NCBI GenBank assembly: GCA_020736575.1
Contig: JAGPYM010000041.1
Location: 124,001-188,000 of the forward strand
From: Thelonectria olida
Lineage: Eukaryota; Ascomycota; Sordariomycetes; Hypocreales; Nectriaceae
Direction: 5' to 3'
Length of the DNA stretch: 64,000 nucleotides
A model generated the notes under the pieces. It did not search any database. It was not told the origin of the DNA and saw only the letters and a program-made list of their open reading frames with translations. The translations under genes and the position numbers were made by a program. Shown in pieces: positions 12,018 to 22,424 of the stretch (position 1 is the stretch's first letter; each line of letters begins with the position of its first letter).

Positions 12018-13466
12018 AGGTGCCTCTTGCAGGAACGTTACTTTCTAGTAACAGGTGAATCGGCATGTACCAGTGTATTCGAGCGGATATCCGGACCGAA
12101 ACAATGCTATAACTGCCAAGAGCTCGCTCACAAGGCATTCTCGTGCGGCAAGAAGCGGGTGTGTGCAAGGTGTGCCGCCGAGGGCCGCCATCACAGTGAG
12201 TGCCAGGTACAGATACCCAAGTGTGCACTCTGCACCGGGCCGCATGAGTCGTTCAGTATAAACTGCCCGAAACTCTACCCTAGGCGGCATGAGTAAGACC
12301 CTTCAGGTAATTCAACTGAATGTGAGAAAACAGGACATGGTACACGAGAGCCTAATGAACGATAAGCAACTCCAAGGCTTTGCAGTTATTGCGATCCAAG
12401 AACTACAGGCAGCATATATTACTCCATCGATACATTGAAGGTCAAGGGAAATGTGGTGGCTGTCATATGGATGCCCACCAGTGCTGAACACAAGCTCCGG
12501 AAGATTGCTAAAGAAGAAGCGCGGGATGCAACCCGAGACGGTGCCATCCCGGCCCTGAAGTTTCCCAGAATGCGATCGACGACCCTTAACATGGCTCGAT
12601 TGAGTCAGCGTACTAGCAAACACCTACCAGATAATGTCGGAAAGTTTTCGAAGAGAGTCGATGCTGCACTACCAGGTGAGCACACTCAACAACTATACGA
12701 TAGCTTATCACGGAGAGAAGCCAGCGTGCTAGCACAGCTCAGGCCAGGCATGGCCAGATTGAATAGATACCTCTTTCGGATCAAAGTAGCAGCATCGCAG
12801 CAATTCGCTTGCGGACAAGCGACAGAGACAGTCGAGCACTTTCTCTTCCGATGCAGAAAATGGACGGCGCACCGAACCGAAATGCTGCAGTGCACCGAGA
12901 CACTAAGAGGAAATCTCTCGTTCTACCTAGGAGGGAAGTCACCAACAGATAACGCGAAATGGGCGCCAAACATGCAAGCAGTCCACGCAACTATACGATT
13001 TGCAATAGCCACAGGTCGACTCGACACACAATATTGAAGCCAGATTGCAAAATTTCACCTACTCATTCTTACTAACCCACTCACACCCTATATCAAACAC
13101 CCCGTGTCATGAAAGCGGACATCGCTTCAGCCGCCGTAGATAGGACACTGAACACTTGAAGAATAGCCTTCAAGCTGGTTCGCTGGCAGCGTTACTAAAC
13201 CACGGGAAAACGCAGAGGGCAACGGAGCAGAAAGGAAAGCACAATCAAGGAACAGACGCAGTATGGGCTTCGGGAGACAGGTTGCAATTCGGGCAAGGCA
13301 AGACAAGGTACGGTATGGGCTTGAGGAAATGCGGACACAATTTGGGCAGTGTATGGCACAGCATGGGCTGGGGGAGACAAGGACGAAATTTAGGCAATGT
13401 ACGTATGGATTAGTGATGAGTGCCCTTTCGGCCAAAACAAGCCGCCGGGCGTAATAAATTGTATTG
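12018..13466 (+). mobile_element. Internally deleted Tad1-like LINE
   Basis: The first part (12018-12296) encodes the zinc-knuckle end of ORF1: CYNCQELAHKAFSC, CARCAAEGRHHSEC and [18 protein letters not shown]2 starts at 12291 ([16 protein letters not shown]), reads about 45 codons of endonuclease, then jumps near 12420 to sequence that follows RNase H in the complete copy (VVAVIWMPTSAEHKLR; ETVEHFLFRCRKW), ending at 13037. Endonuclease, reverse transcriptase and RNase H are gone. A 3' UTR follows and ends in GGGCGTAATAAATTGTATTGTA near 13466. The 5' end is truncated inside ORF1. It is about 60% similar by eye to the full copy at 15.1 kb. Confidence 0.8.
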
Positions 13467-13592
13467 TACCTCTCCGGGTGTCAGTGCACTGAAGCATCTC
13501 CGTGCGGTATGCCGTCCACTTTTGGCATCGGAAGAGAAAGTGTTCAACTGTCTCCCTCGCTCGTCCAGTGCAGTATACTGTAGCGCACATTT
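13467..13592 (-). mobile_element. LINE ORF2 C-terminal fragment, reversed
   Basis: Read on the minus strand it encodes RARETVEHFLFRCQKW and TEMLQCTDTRRG, the cysteine/histidine motif near the end of Tad1-like ORF2. It abuts the 3' tail of the preceding LINE tail-first, so two LINE pieces are joined in opposite orientation. Confidence 0.65.
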
Positions 13593-13892
13593 AGCGTACT
13601 GCTCTATGGCATTTTCAACCGTCGGGAGCTATCCAAGTTTGCCTTGAAACCAAATTCATCCCAATTGTGAAGCTGACACCGTCCTCCACATTTAGGGCAT
13701 GGATTCCAAGAACAGCCGTTATTTGGCCCGTATGAAAGGTCGCCATCAATGTATTCCATTTGCTGTCCAAATACAGACCAGGACAACCGCACTGCTTGGT
13801 CAATCAGACTCTGCTGTATAAATATTATGCACACTGCACACTCTCTGTCACGGATTCACTTCTCTCCATTTTATATTCACTCACTTTCAAAT

Positions 13893-14552
13893 ATGTTCGC
13901 ATCATTGCTTAAGGGGCTAGCAAATCAGCACCGGCCCCAAAGAGACGATGATGAGAATGATGATGAGTGGATTGACTATGTTATGTCCGCCCCTGATACA
14001 GAAGAAAGCTTCACGAGGCAATGGGAGGCTGTCTTTGAGAGCACCAAGATTCTCGAAATCTGCCGGAGTAAGCATGTATACTTCTCTCTCATTGGCACCA
14101 TTGAGACACGACGTCTAGCCCTGATCGTAACGAAACACGGTCAATCGATGTTGTCGGCTAACGGCTGGGCAACCATGCTGAACTCATTTCGAAAGCCGAG
14201 AGAGTTTAAGAAGGATGATCTTGTAGTCAAGTTTGGCGGATTTTGTCTCGACGTATCGAACGTCTTCTACGCCGTCATAATGAACAAAGCGCTCGTGTCT
14301 CACTGGGACATCATTCGTGATGGCATTATTCAGGCTGAGGGAATATGCGTCAGTACTTACGGGAGTGACACTCCAGCAAGAGTGTTTGACTGTCCTGGTG
14401 TTGAGCTAATTGATCCGTACTACTGGGAGGCTCGTGTCAACATTGAGGGCCGATGGCTGGACTTCAGAGTTGCGGAGTCGCTAGTCAACGTTTGGCTTGG
14501 CGACCTACCAGAACGGAGACGAATCATCTATGAGAGAGAGCTGGGCCATTAA
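13893..14552 (+). CDS. Hypothetical protein, 219 aa
   Basis: Single open frame; I chose the ATG at 13893 because the upstream in-frame stretch is hydrophobic, low-quality sequence, while MFASLLKGLANQHRPQRD starts a normal protein. It has an acidic patch (DDDENDDEWIDYV, residues 23-35), then a compact globular-looking part with VYFSLIGTIETRRLALIVT and a Cys-containing middle (GGFCLDVSNVFYAVIMNK). There is no signal peptide, membrane segment or family motif that I recognise. It is intact although LINE pieces lie on both sides. A CT-rich, TATA-containing leader precedes it (TGCTGTATAAATATT at about 13811). It could be a lineage-specific gene or a remnant of a larger element; function unknown. 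Confidence 0.5.
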   Translation: MFASLLKGLANQHRPQRDDDENDDEWIDYVMSAPDTEESFTRQWEAVFESTKILEICRSKHVYFSLIGTIETRRLALIVTKHGQSMLSANGWATMLNSFRKPREFKKDDLVVKFGGFCLDVSNVFYAVIMNKALVSHWDIIRDGIIQAEGICVSTYGSDTPARVFDCPGVELIDPYYWEARVNIEGRWLDFRVAESLVNVWLGDLPERRRIIYERELGH

Positions 14553-14631
14553 AAATCTCGGATCGCGATGTCATGAGCTGTGACGACAACCTTATCACGT
14601 GACCAATCGGTTGCCCAAGTGCTCCAAAAAC

Positions 14632-14840
14632 GGATCACCTTCACAATCGTGATCCAAGGAACAGGATCACGCTGCTTAACCGTGATCCAGGAACCATGCG
14701 CTCAGTATATATACACACTCCTTTAGTACATTAGATAGAACACAGCTACTTCAGCTTTAAATACAACTTGGTTACACTCATCTACTTTGAGCACATTACC
14801 AGACGTAACTTCCACCTACTCTTCACATCTAGTAGCGCGG
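14632..14840 (+). promoter_or_regulatory. Tandem-dyad promoter without its gene
   Basis: Two identical 7-bp inverted repeats lie in tandem: GGATCAC at 14632 with GTGATCC at 14649, and GGATCAC at 14664 with GTGATCC at 14682. About 20 bases further is a TATATATA box at 14706-14713. A CT-rich leader-like stretch follows (to about 14830) and then runs directly into a dispersed repeat at 14842. The arrangement fits a promoter with two dimeric-activator sites whose coding part was replaced. That reading is inference; the repeats and the TATA box are seen directly. Confidence 0.45.
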
Positions 14841-14841
14841 C

Positions 14842-14956
14842 ATCAGCGCTGCCGTCAGATCAATCAAATCAGGTCTGGGTCCAAATCTGATCTGAACTGA
14901 TAGTTTACGGCTCATACTGTATCTGATTTGATTTGATTGATTGATTGATATCTGAT
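14842..14956. repeat. Dispersed AGCGCTGCCGTCAGAT repeat, copy 1
   Basis: It starts AGCGCTGCCGTCAGATCA and is rich in ATCAGAT/ATCTGAT words on both strands, ending near TTGATTGATTGATATCTGAT. A second copy with the same start lies at 34606-34735. The symmetric word content suggests a small foldback or MITE-like element; no clear terminal repeat was fixed. Confidence 0.45.
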
Positions 14957-15092
14957 ACAATACAATACAATACAATTTATTACGCCCGGCGGCTTGTTTT
15001 GGCCGAAAGGGCACTAGTTACTAATGCATACGTACACTGCCTAATTTTCGTCCTCGTCTCCTCAAGCCCATACTGTGCCACACACTGCCTAG
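14957..15092 (-). mobile_element. LINE 3' end fragment, reversed
   Basis: Reading the minus strand gives the same LINE 3' UTR as at 13.3-13.46 kb, ending GGGCGTAATAAATTGTATTG with a repeated TTGTA tail. It lies head-out against the complete LINE that begins about 15122. Between them is a tandem ACACTCTTT repeat (three units, 15093-15122). Confidence 0.65.
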
Positions 15093-15166
15093 ACACTCTT
15101 TACACTCTTTACACTCTTTACAGGCGAAAGAAGAGGCCGGCGCTGCCGTGAGCGGGGGATCGTGAG

Positions 15167-16633
15167 ATGGACGCGACCGTCGAGGAGATCCTTGTCGAGG
15201 GTGGGGATTCGGTGGCCGCGACGCGTCGCTCGTCGAGACCAGTGAAACCGACCGCGAAGGCCCAGAAAAGTGTGCAGGCAGCCGCAAGCAAGGCCGGAAC
15301 GTCAAAGAATGTTGGCGCAGGGCAAATGGCAGCAGGTGACAACGATCGTGGCAATGCGGTCGAGGGATCACAGGCCATGGAGAGCGCGGTGAGCGGCAAC
15401 GAATCGCTAATCCAGATGATGCTCCGGACAATGCTCCAGGAAACGTCGACCCATATAATGACCGAACAGAAGAAGATGCTGCAGAGGCTCTGGGATGCGT
15501 TGCTGGAGAACCAGGGATCGGCGACGAAGATGGTGAGCGACCAGCTGGAAATGATTCAACGACTCCAACAGGAGATACAGACGGTCAGGGCTGAGGCTGC
15601 CAAGGACCGGAAGAAGGCCGAAGAAACTAGACGTATGCATGAACAGGCCGCCGAGGAACTAAAGGCGATGCGAGAAACAAACGAGCAACTTAGACAGGCG
15701 CAAGAACAAACCACGGAAGAGTTGAAACAACTGCGAGAACAGTTCGACATGGTGGCCCAAAGCATTGCGGCCAATAGTGCCCAGACGAGCCCTCAGCCAT
15801 CGTATGTAGACGTAGCGCGTACTCCCCCGACAAGCCAACCAGGCAACGTCCGAAGCCTATCGTCTATGCGAACAACACCGTCCGCGTTCACCGATACCCT
15901 TTTCTGTACTATCGACACATCGCGCGTCAACGAGGAGGAGAAGGGCAAGGCACAAGTGGGAGGAATCCGACAGAGCATCGAGGAGGAGATGCGAAAGAAG
16001 GAGGGCCGACAGGACTGGAGGTGCGCAGCCGTGGTGAAGGACGCGAGGAACACAGACCGCATCAAGGTGATCTGTAGAGATGAGGCGGAGATGCAGCTCG
16101 TCAAGGAGGCAGCCGAGAGGACTGCAGTCAAGGGTGCGAGAGTACTCAGGGACCAACTCTACCCGGTCAAGGTAGACGGTGCGAACCGTACGGCAGTACT
16201 GGACTCGGACGGCAATATACTGCCAGGAGCGGTGGAGGCACTGGGCAGGGAGAACGAAGTGACGATCACCAAGATCCACTGGCTCAGCGACAGGGAGAAC
16301 GGAAAGACGTACGGGTCAATGGTGATCTACGTGACGAAAGGAAACGATGCGAAGCGACTCCTCGAGGAGGGATACTTTCACCTGGCCGGGGAGTCGGCCA
16401 ACACTAACGTCTTTGAGCGGCGTCAAGGACCAGTTCAGTGCTACAAGTGCTGGAACATTGGCCACAAAGCATTCGCATGCAAGAAGGAGCAGGTATGCGG
16501 AAGGTGTGCGCAGCAAGGACACCAGCACAGGCAATGCCAAGTAACAGAGCCATCATGTGCTACCTGCGGAGGGCCGCACGAAGCTTTCAGCCGAAACTGC
16601 CGGGCACGGAATGGACAGGGTGGTGCATACTAA
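15167..16633 (+). CDS. LINE ORF1 (Gag-like, three zinc knuckles)
   Basis: 488 residues, uninterrupted. Residues about 110-205 form a long charged coiled coil (QEIQTVRAEAAKDRKKAEE region). Residues about 245-400 hold the RNA-binding middle domain of this class. Three knuckles end the protein: CYKCWNIGHKAFAC and CGRCAQQGHQHRQC (both CX2CX4HX4C) and CATCGGPHEAFSRNC. ORF1 proteins of Tad1/I-type LINEs bind their own RNA and chaperone target-primed reverse transcription. The start ATG at 15167 lies about 45 bases inside the element. The frame overlaps the ORF2 start by 23 bases, a common way to couple translation. Confidence 0.85.
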   Translation: MDATVEEILVEGGDSVAATRRSSRPVKPTAKAQKSVQAAASKAGTSKNVGAGQMAAGDNDRGNAVEGSQAMESAVSGNESLIQMMLRTMLQETSTHIMTEQKKMLQRLWDALLENQGSATKMVSDQLEMIQRLQQEIQTVRAEAAKDRKKAEETRRMHEQAAEELKAMRETNEQLRQAQEQTTEELKQLREQFDMVAQSIAANSAQTSPQPSYVDVARTPPTSQPGNVRSLSSMRTTPSAFTDTLFCTIDTSRVNEEEKGKAQVGGIRQSIEEEMRKKEGRQDWRCAAVVKDARNTDRIKVICRDEAEMQLVKEAAERTAVKGARVLRDQLYPVKVDGANRTAVLDSDGNILPGAVEALGRENEVTITKIHWLSDRENGKTYGSMVIYVTKGNDAKRLLEEGYFHLAGESANTNVFERRQGPVQCYKCWNIGHKAFACKKEQVCGRCAQQGHQHRQCQVTEPSCATCGGPHEAFSRNCRARNGQGGAY

Positions 16634-19600
16634 ACTGCAAATATTCCAACTCAACGTACGAAAGAGAGATGTGGTCCAACTAAGCATGATGAACGACCAG
16701 GACCTTCAGCAGTACGCACTGCTGGCTGTTGCCGAACCATACGCACGAACCATTGACGGTGCGGTGGTGACGACACCGAACAGCCATAGCAACTGGACCA
16801 AGATGATACCGACGCAGACGCATGATGCGCAGTGGCCAATCCGTAGCATGCTATGGATTCAGCGAGACATAGAGGCGGAACAGATCCCAATACCATCAGC
16901 AGACCTAACGGGGGCGGTGCTGCGACTCCCCGATAGGGATGTGCTGGTGATCTCGGTGTATGTGGAGGGGAAAAACGAGGAGATGCTGCTTGCCACAATG
17001 GAGACGCTGCATACCCAAGTGACGACATTCCGCAACGCAACAGGGAGAAGAACGGATGTGATACTAGCGGGCGACTTCAATCGCCACGGCCACCTATGGG
17101 GAGGAGAAGACGTGACAGGCAGGAGACAAGGCGAGGCAGAGCCGATTATCAGTCTCATGGAGGAGCACAGCTTGCTCAGCCTTCTCCCCGGGGAACGAAG
17201 ACGTGGGAGAACTCGGAGCACTCAAGTACGATAGACTTGATACTGGCGTCGGCCGAGTTGGCTGAGGAGATGGTAGCATGCGGGATCCACCCAACGGAAC
17301 ATGGTTCAGACCACAGAGCAATCCGAACCGAGTTCGACCTCAGCGTGCCAGAAAGGAGGGCCAGCGAACGACGACTGTTCAAGAATGCACCGTGGACAGC
17401 GATCAGAGAAAGAGTAGAGGAAAGGCTTCGATGGCTGCCATGGGATGAAGATGTGCAGACCCAAACGGACATGCTCATGGGAGTTGTGCTCGAAGCAACC
17501 GACAAGCTCGTGCCACTAGCAAAGCCATCCCCGTACGCGAGGCGGTGGTGGACAACAGACCTAACCCGGCTTCGACGGGCGTACACGTACTGGAGGAACC
17601 AGGCGAGATCACAACGTCGAAGAGGTCAACGGTCGCCAGATCTGGAAAAGAGAGCCAAAGAAGCAGGCAAAGAATACCATGACGCGATCAGGAAACAGAA
17701 GAAGGCACACTGGGATGACTTTCTCGCGGACGGAGCCAGTATTTGGCAGTCAGCAAGATACCTCAAGCCCGGAGGCGATGCCATGAGCGACAAGATCCCA
17801 CCGCTCAAGAGGCCGGATGGAACAAAGACAAAGGACAAGGCAGAGCAGGCAGAGGAGCTGCTTAGCGCTTTCTTCCCACCACTGCCGGCCGTCATCGAAG
17901 ATGAAGGGACCCGTCCCCGCCGGATGGAGGTGGACATGCCGAACATAACCCTGGACGAGGTGGAGCAGAAAGTCATGGAGGCCAAAGCATGGAAAGCACC
18001 CGGGGAAGACGGCTTACCGGCGATGGTATGGAAACAACTTTGGCCAGTGGTCCAAGACCGGGTATTACACTTATTCCGAACGTCATTGATAGATGGAGTA
18101 CTGCCGGACCAGTGGAGAAGCGCCAAGATCATCCCGCTCAAGAAACCAGACAAGGGCGACTACGCGATCGCCAAGGCATGGCGACCCATCTCACTACTGT
18201 CGACGCTGGGTAAGATTCTCGAGGCCGTCGTGGCGGACAGGATTTCGTACGCCGTCGAGACGTTCGGACTCCTACCCCCAAACCACTTTGGAGCAAGAAA
18301 ACGGAGGTCGACGGAACAGGCACTGCTGCTCCTGCAGGAACAGCTCTACAGGGCGTGGAGAAACCGCAAGGTGGTTAGTCTGATCAGCTTCGATGTGAAA
18401 GGCGCATACAACGGCGTATTCAAGGATCGACTTCTGCAAAGACTGGAGGCCAGAGGCATACCACGGTGGCTAGTCAAATGGATCGATGCTTTCTGCTCAA
18501 ATCGCACAGCGAGCATCGTAGTGAACGACTACACGTCGGAGCGACAGCCGCTGCCCCAAGCGGGCCTTCCGCAGGGGTCGCCGCTGTCGCCGGTGCTGTT
18601 CCTGTTTTTCAACGCGGATCTGGTACAGAGTAGGATCAACTCAACGGGCGGCTCGATGGCATTCGTCGACGACTACTCGGCCTGGGTGACGGGGCCAACG
18701 GCGGAGACAAACAGAGCGGGTATTCAAGCCATCATAGACAAGGCACTGGAATGGGAAAGACGGAGCGGTGCAACATTCGAAGGCGACAAGACAACCATCA
18801 TACATTTCACGCGCAATGCCGAGCGCACCAGCGACACGCCATTCGTGATCAAGGGCAAAGAGGTTAAACCGACACAGAGCGCTAAGATCCTGGGAGTGGT
18901 GATGGATGCGAAGCTACGGTACAAGGAACACATGGCCAGAGCAGCAGCCAAGGGCTTGGCGGCCGCCATGTGCCTGAGGAGGCTCAAGATGCTATCACCT
19001 CGGACAGCAAGGCAGCTCTCCACGGCTACAGTGGCACCAACTATGGACTACGCCTCCACCGTGTGGGCGCATGCGTGCGGGATAAGAGAATTGAGTTGGC
19101 TGAACAGAGCACAGAAAGTAGGGGCGCAAGCGATCACCGGCGCTTTCCGAACGGCAGCGACGGCTGTGTTAGAAGCAGAGGCAAGCACCCCCACGATAAG
19201 GGAACGGCATGCCCGAGCCGGCACTAGGCTCTGGATCAACCTGCACACCCTACCAGTGCCTCTGAGAAGGCAGGAAGGGTAGGCATGGGCGGCATCGTCC
19301 GTGATACTCTGAGCAACAGACCGGGCGAGGTGGTGGCCAGGTACTCGATTATGATCGGTTCCAGAGACGACCAGAACGTGTACACGGCAGAGCTGGAAGC
19401 TATAGCGACGGCGCTGAGATGCATGCCAGATGGACTTCAACATCGACAGTTGACCGTTATGACGAGCAGCCGATCAGCACTGCAAGTGATCGCGCGGCCG
19501 CAACAGCAGTCGGGACAATGTACCGTCCAGGAGATCCATAGGCATGCCGAACGACTCCAGAAGAGTGGCAACATCGTTAAAATGCTGTGGGTACCAGCCG

Positions 19601-20340
19601 GAGACAAGGACTTCCCGATGGGCAGCAAGGCAAAGACGGAAGCGCGAAGAGCCGCACGAGGAAGACAGAGACCTGAGAAACCAATATACCAAGCGCGTTC
19701 CACACGGATGAGACTAGCGATCGCACAGCAACAGCGGCAGAAGATCCTGCCCGATGGGGTCGGAAAGTACGCGAAGCGAATCGACAAAGCGTTACCAGGT
19801 ACACACACACGCTCCCTGTATGATGGACTGAAGAGACGCGAAGCAGACATGCTCTCCCAGCTCCGCACGGGGATGGCTAGAATCAACAGCTACCTGCACA
19901 GGATTGGAGCAGCAGAATCGGACATGTGCACTTGTGGACAAGCAGCAGAAACGATGGAACATTTTCTATTCCGGTGTACGAAATGGGACACGCAGCGAGA
20001 CGGCATGCGACAAGTCGGACAAACAATGATGGGAAACCTCCCTTTCTTTTTGGGCGGAAAGGCAGCATCGGATGGACCTAAATGGACACCTAACCTACAG
20101 GCGGTGCGGGCGGCGATTAAGTTCGCCATGGTTTCGACAGGACGCGCCGTTGAGCCGATGATATGCTGGATAGTGGTCTGTTCTGTAATTTGCGAAAGCT
20201 TTACGTAGATTTTAGCACTAGAGACTCTAGCTCAGCACGTCCTGTGCCCCAATAGGGGACTTTACGGGCCTCACGGCCCCCGGACGAAAAATATACATAC
20301 ATACATACATAAGTTCGCCATGGACACGAGGAGACTTGAT
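16611..20340 (+). pseudogene. LINE ORF2 (endonuclease, reverse transcriptase, RNase H)
   Basis: The first part (to about 17188) is an exonuclease-endonuclease-phosphatase domain (VILAGDFNRHGHLWGG). The frame then shifts by one base in a C/G run near 17188 and continues with SSTIDLILAS and HGSDHRAI of the same domain, then the reverse transcriptase (17400-19100) with SFDVKGAYNGV, AGLPQGSPLSPVLF and the catalytic box AFVDDYSAW. At 19282 a stop and frame change coincide with a loss that removes the first RNase H strand. The RNase H part (19285 on) keeps YTAELEAI, but the second aspartate is replaced (VMTSSRSALQ) and the last box is degraded. The C-terminal motif EHFLFRCTKW is present. A SINE-like insert splits the last codons. 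Confidence 0.85.
20132..20309 (+). mobile_element. SINE-like insertion with 14-bp target duplication
   Basis: The host sequence TAAGTTCGCCATGG occurs at 20118-20131 and again at 20310-20323. Removing the intervening 178 bases and one copy restores the LINE ORF2 end. The insert ends in an ATAC tail (ATACATACATACAT) after a GC-rich 3' part (CACGGCCCCCGGACG). A long duplication plus a simple 3' tail are the marks of LINE-type insertion. A 40-base piece (from 20152) recurs at 35722 with about four differences. There is no protein frame of its own, so it is either a SINE or a very short LINE 3' end. Confidence 0.75.
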
Positions 20341-20652
20341 GCAAACCAGACTGTATAACCTACTGACTAACCACATTTAGCGGCCAAATCTGGCGATACT
20401 AACATCAAACAGCCTCAAGTTGGCAGACCATGCTTCAGCTGCTGAAGATAGGATGCTGAACACTTGGAGAAACTGGCCTTCAAGCAGGCCTGTCACATCA
20501 GAGTCAAGCGAGGCGGGACCAATCAGTGGACGAGGAAGAATGTGGGGCTTCTGGGTGATCTCGATCAATCGTTAGAACTGAAAATAGTTTAGCGTCATGG
20601 CCCTATGAGGCTTGGTCCTCCCGGGCGTAATAAATTTCATTCATTCATTCAT

Positions 20653-21237
20653 GCTATTTACACTTCCGCCGTGTTGATCCTGACCACAAAATAAAGCCCC
20701 ACCCTCTCTCCTTGAATCGCTTTCTTCTGGCCTCGCTTGACTCCGTCTGACAGGCCTGCTTGAAGGCCGATTTCTCCAAGTGTTCAGCATCCTATCCTCA
20801 GCAGCTGAAGCGTGGTCTGTCAAAATGAGGCTGTATTGTGTTAGTATTGTGCCAATGTTTCCTGGTTCCGGCTGTTAGTCTGTTCAATTCTCCTCCCTTG
20901 CCCCTAGTCTTCCCGTGTCCATCGCGAAGTTGATTGTTGCTCGCACCGCCTGTAGGTTAGGTGACCACTTCGGTCCGTCCGATGCCGACTTTCCTCCCAA
21001 AAAGAACGATAGGTTTCCTATCTCGCTTTGCCCGATTCGTCTTATGCCTTCGCGTTGTGCATCCCACTTGGTGCATCGAAAGAGAAAATGTTCCATCGCC
21101 TCGACTGCCCGTCCACAGTCGCACAAGTCTGATTCCACCGCACCGATCCTCGACAGGTAGCTGTTAATCCTCGCCATTCCCGTGCGCAACTGCGAAAGCG
21201 TATCTGCTTCGCGTCTCTTCAGTCCGCCGTATAAAAC
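20653..21237 (-). mobile_element. 5'-truncated LINE copy, tail to tail with the main LINE
   Basis: On the minus strand it encodes the ORF2 C-terminus, 21240-20884 (GLKRREADTLSQLRTGMARI, EHFLFRCTKW, ending FAMDTGRLGAREEN), then a 3' UTR matching that of the main copy (GATAGGATGCTGAACACTTG). Its 3' end meets the 3' end of the forward copy at the shared CATT tail near 20640-20652. The 5' end is lost near 21237. Confidence 0.8.
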
Positions 21238-22285
21238 CAAGTATTGATTTGTATTTTCAGAGAAAATAACTAGTAGAGACGCAGCGCGTCTACCTACATA
21301 GACCCTCTACCTTGCATCCCCTTGGATCCTATTCCGCTCCTTGCGCGGGGCACTGCCGGTTCGCAAGTCAATACCAGTTTGCTCCTTAAGCCTACCTCCA
21401 CAGCCAACCCAAAGCCCCATCCTCGATGGCCATCTTCAGGATCCTGTCCTCTCGGTAGACCGACACGCGCGTCCGTCCTCTCGGGCCATATAGAAAGTGT
21501 CATAACTGCAGTCCGCCCACCCAGCCTTCCGTCGCTTCCATTATATACCGCGCCCCGCAGATTATCAGTTCTGTTTCGCGCTACCTCGCAAGATCTCTCT
21601 TGCAAGGCCGACCGTGTCTCGCAGGAGTTTGTCCACTTGCATCCTCTCTGTACCCAGAACAGCCGAGCAACGCAGTGCCGCCCCTCCTACTAACCAAGGT
21701 GCCTTGTCGTTCTCTGTGCGGGTTCAAGAGTGCCGTTCCTTCTCGTTCGTTTTCGCCGTGACTATTCACGCTTCCTGTCGCTTATCCGGCGCGTCTTGGT
21801 GTCCTTACAACAGAGCAGCCCAGAAGCACCCCAAGGGCGTCCTCTTCCACGACCCATATGTTCATCGTTTGTAAGCTCGATTTCGCGGTCGCGTTTCGGG
21901 TGGTTTTTAAAGTGTTCCCTGGTTGCTTGTGGAGGGTAGGGCTCGTGAGCCCTATCGCGCAACCACCACCCAAACCAGCGGACAAGTGCTGGTTGGTGAT
22001 GACTCTTCTTAGCTCTGCGAATGCCTCGGAGGCAAAAGGCATTCCCAGGTTCCCAGCCGGCACCGCGAGGAGGTGAGAGTCGTCGCCGGCCACTGCTGTT
22101 GTGCTGCCATAGCGGATCATTGGCGGATCGGAGATCGTGGTGCGACGCGTCTCAACCACGCGGGCGAACGCGCCACCCCTACCGCGTCCCTGGATTATCA
22201 TTGGTGCTATTCATTACCCTACACCTGGGGGCCGACGAGACCCGAATGGCCTCGGCACTCCCAGGACCGTCGCACAGGAAAACCC
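21238..22285. other. Uncharacterised stretch, no supported gene
   Basis: Several overlapping open frames exist on both strands (for instance a 139-codon minus frame at 21782-22201), but none has a motif that I recognise and none is favoured. Position beside LINE copies suggests transposon untranslated sequence. Left unassigned. Confidence 0.3.
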
Positions 22286-22405
22286 ATAAAATATAGTATT
22301 TCAAGTAAATCAAGTTTGAGGCATTATGAACTTACTTACTTGAAATATATTGGGCCGTCAACTTACTTGACTTACTTGAAATACTTGATACTTGAATTGA
22401 GGACA
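22286..22405. repeat. Short ACTTACTTGAAATA repeats
   Basis: Words of the type ACTTACTTGA, TCAAGTAAAT and ATACTTGA recur in both orientations over about 110 bases (CAAGTAAATCAAG near 22306; ACTTACTTGAAATA near 22332 and again near 22371). This looks like a small foldback element or the end of a DNA transposon, placed just upstream of the ankyrin relic. Confidence 0.4.
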
Positions 22406-22424
22406 GCGCTGTCTGAGCTAGAAG

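Larger units (their letters stand above)
15122..20652 (+). mobile_element. Near full-length Tad1-like LINE
   Basis: Two-ORF non-LTR retrotransposon: ORF1 (15167-16633) overlaps the start of ORF2 (ATG at 16611). ORF2 carries endonuclease, reverse transcriptase, a decayed RNase H and a C-terminal Cys/His motif. The 3' UTR ends in GGGCGTAATAAATTT followed by a repeated CATT tail at 20634-20652. ORF2 is broken by a one-base loss near 17188, by a deletion with frame change near 19280, and by a SINE-like insertion at 20132-20309. The copy therefore cannot be autonomous. Confidence 0.88.
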
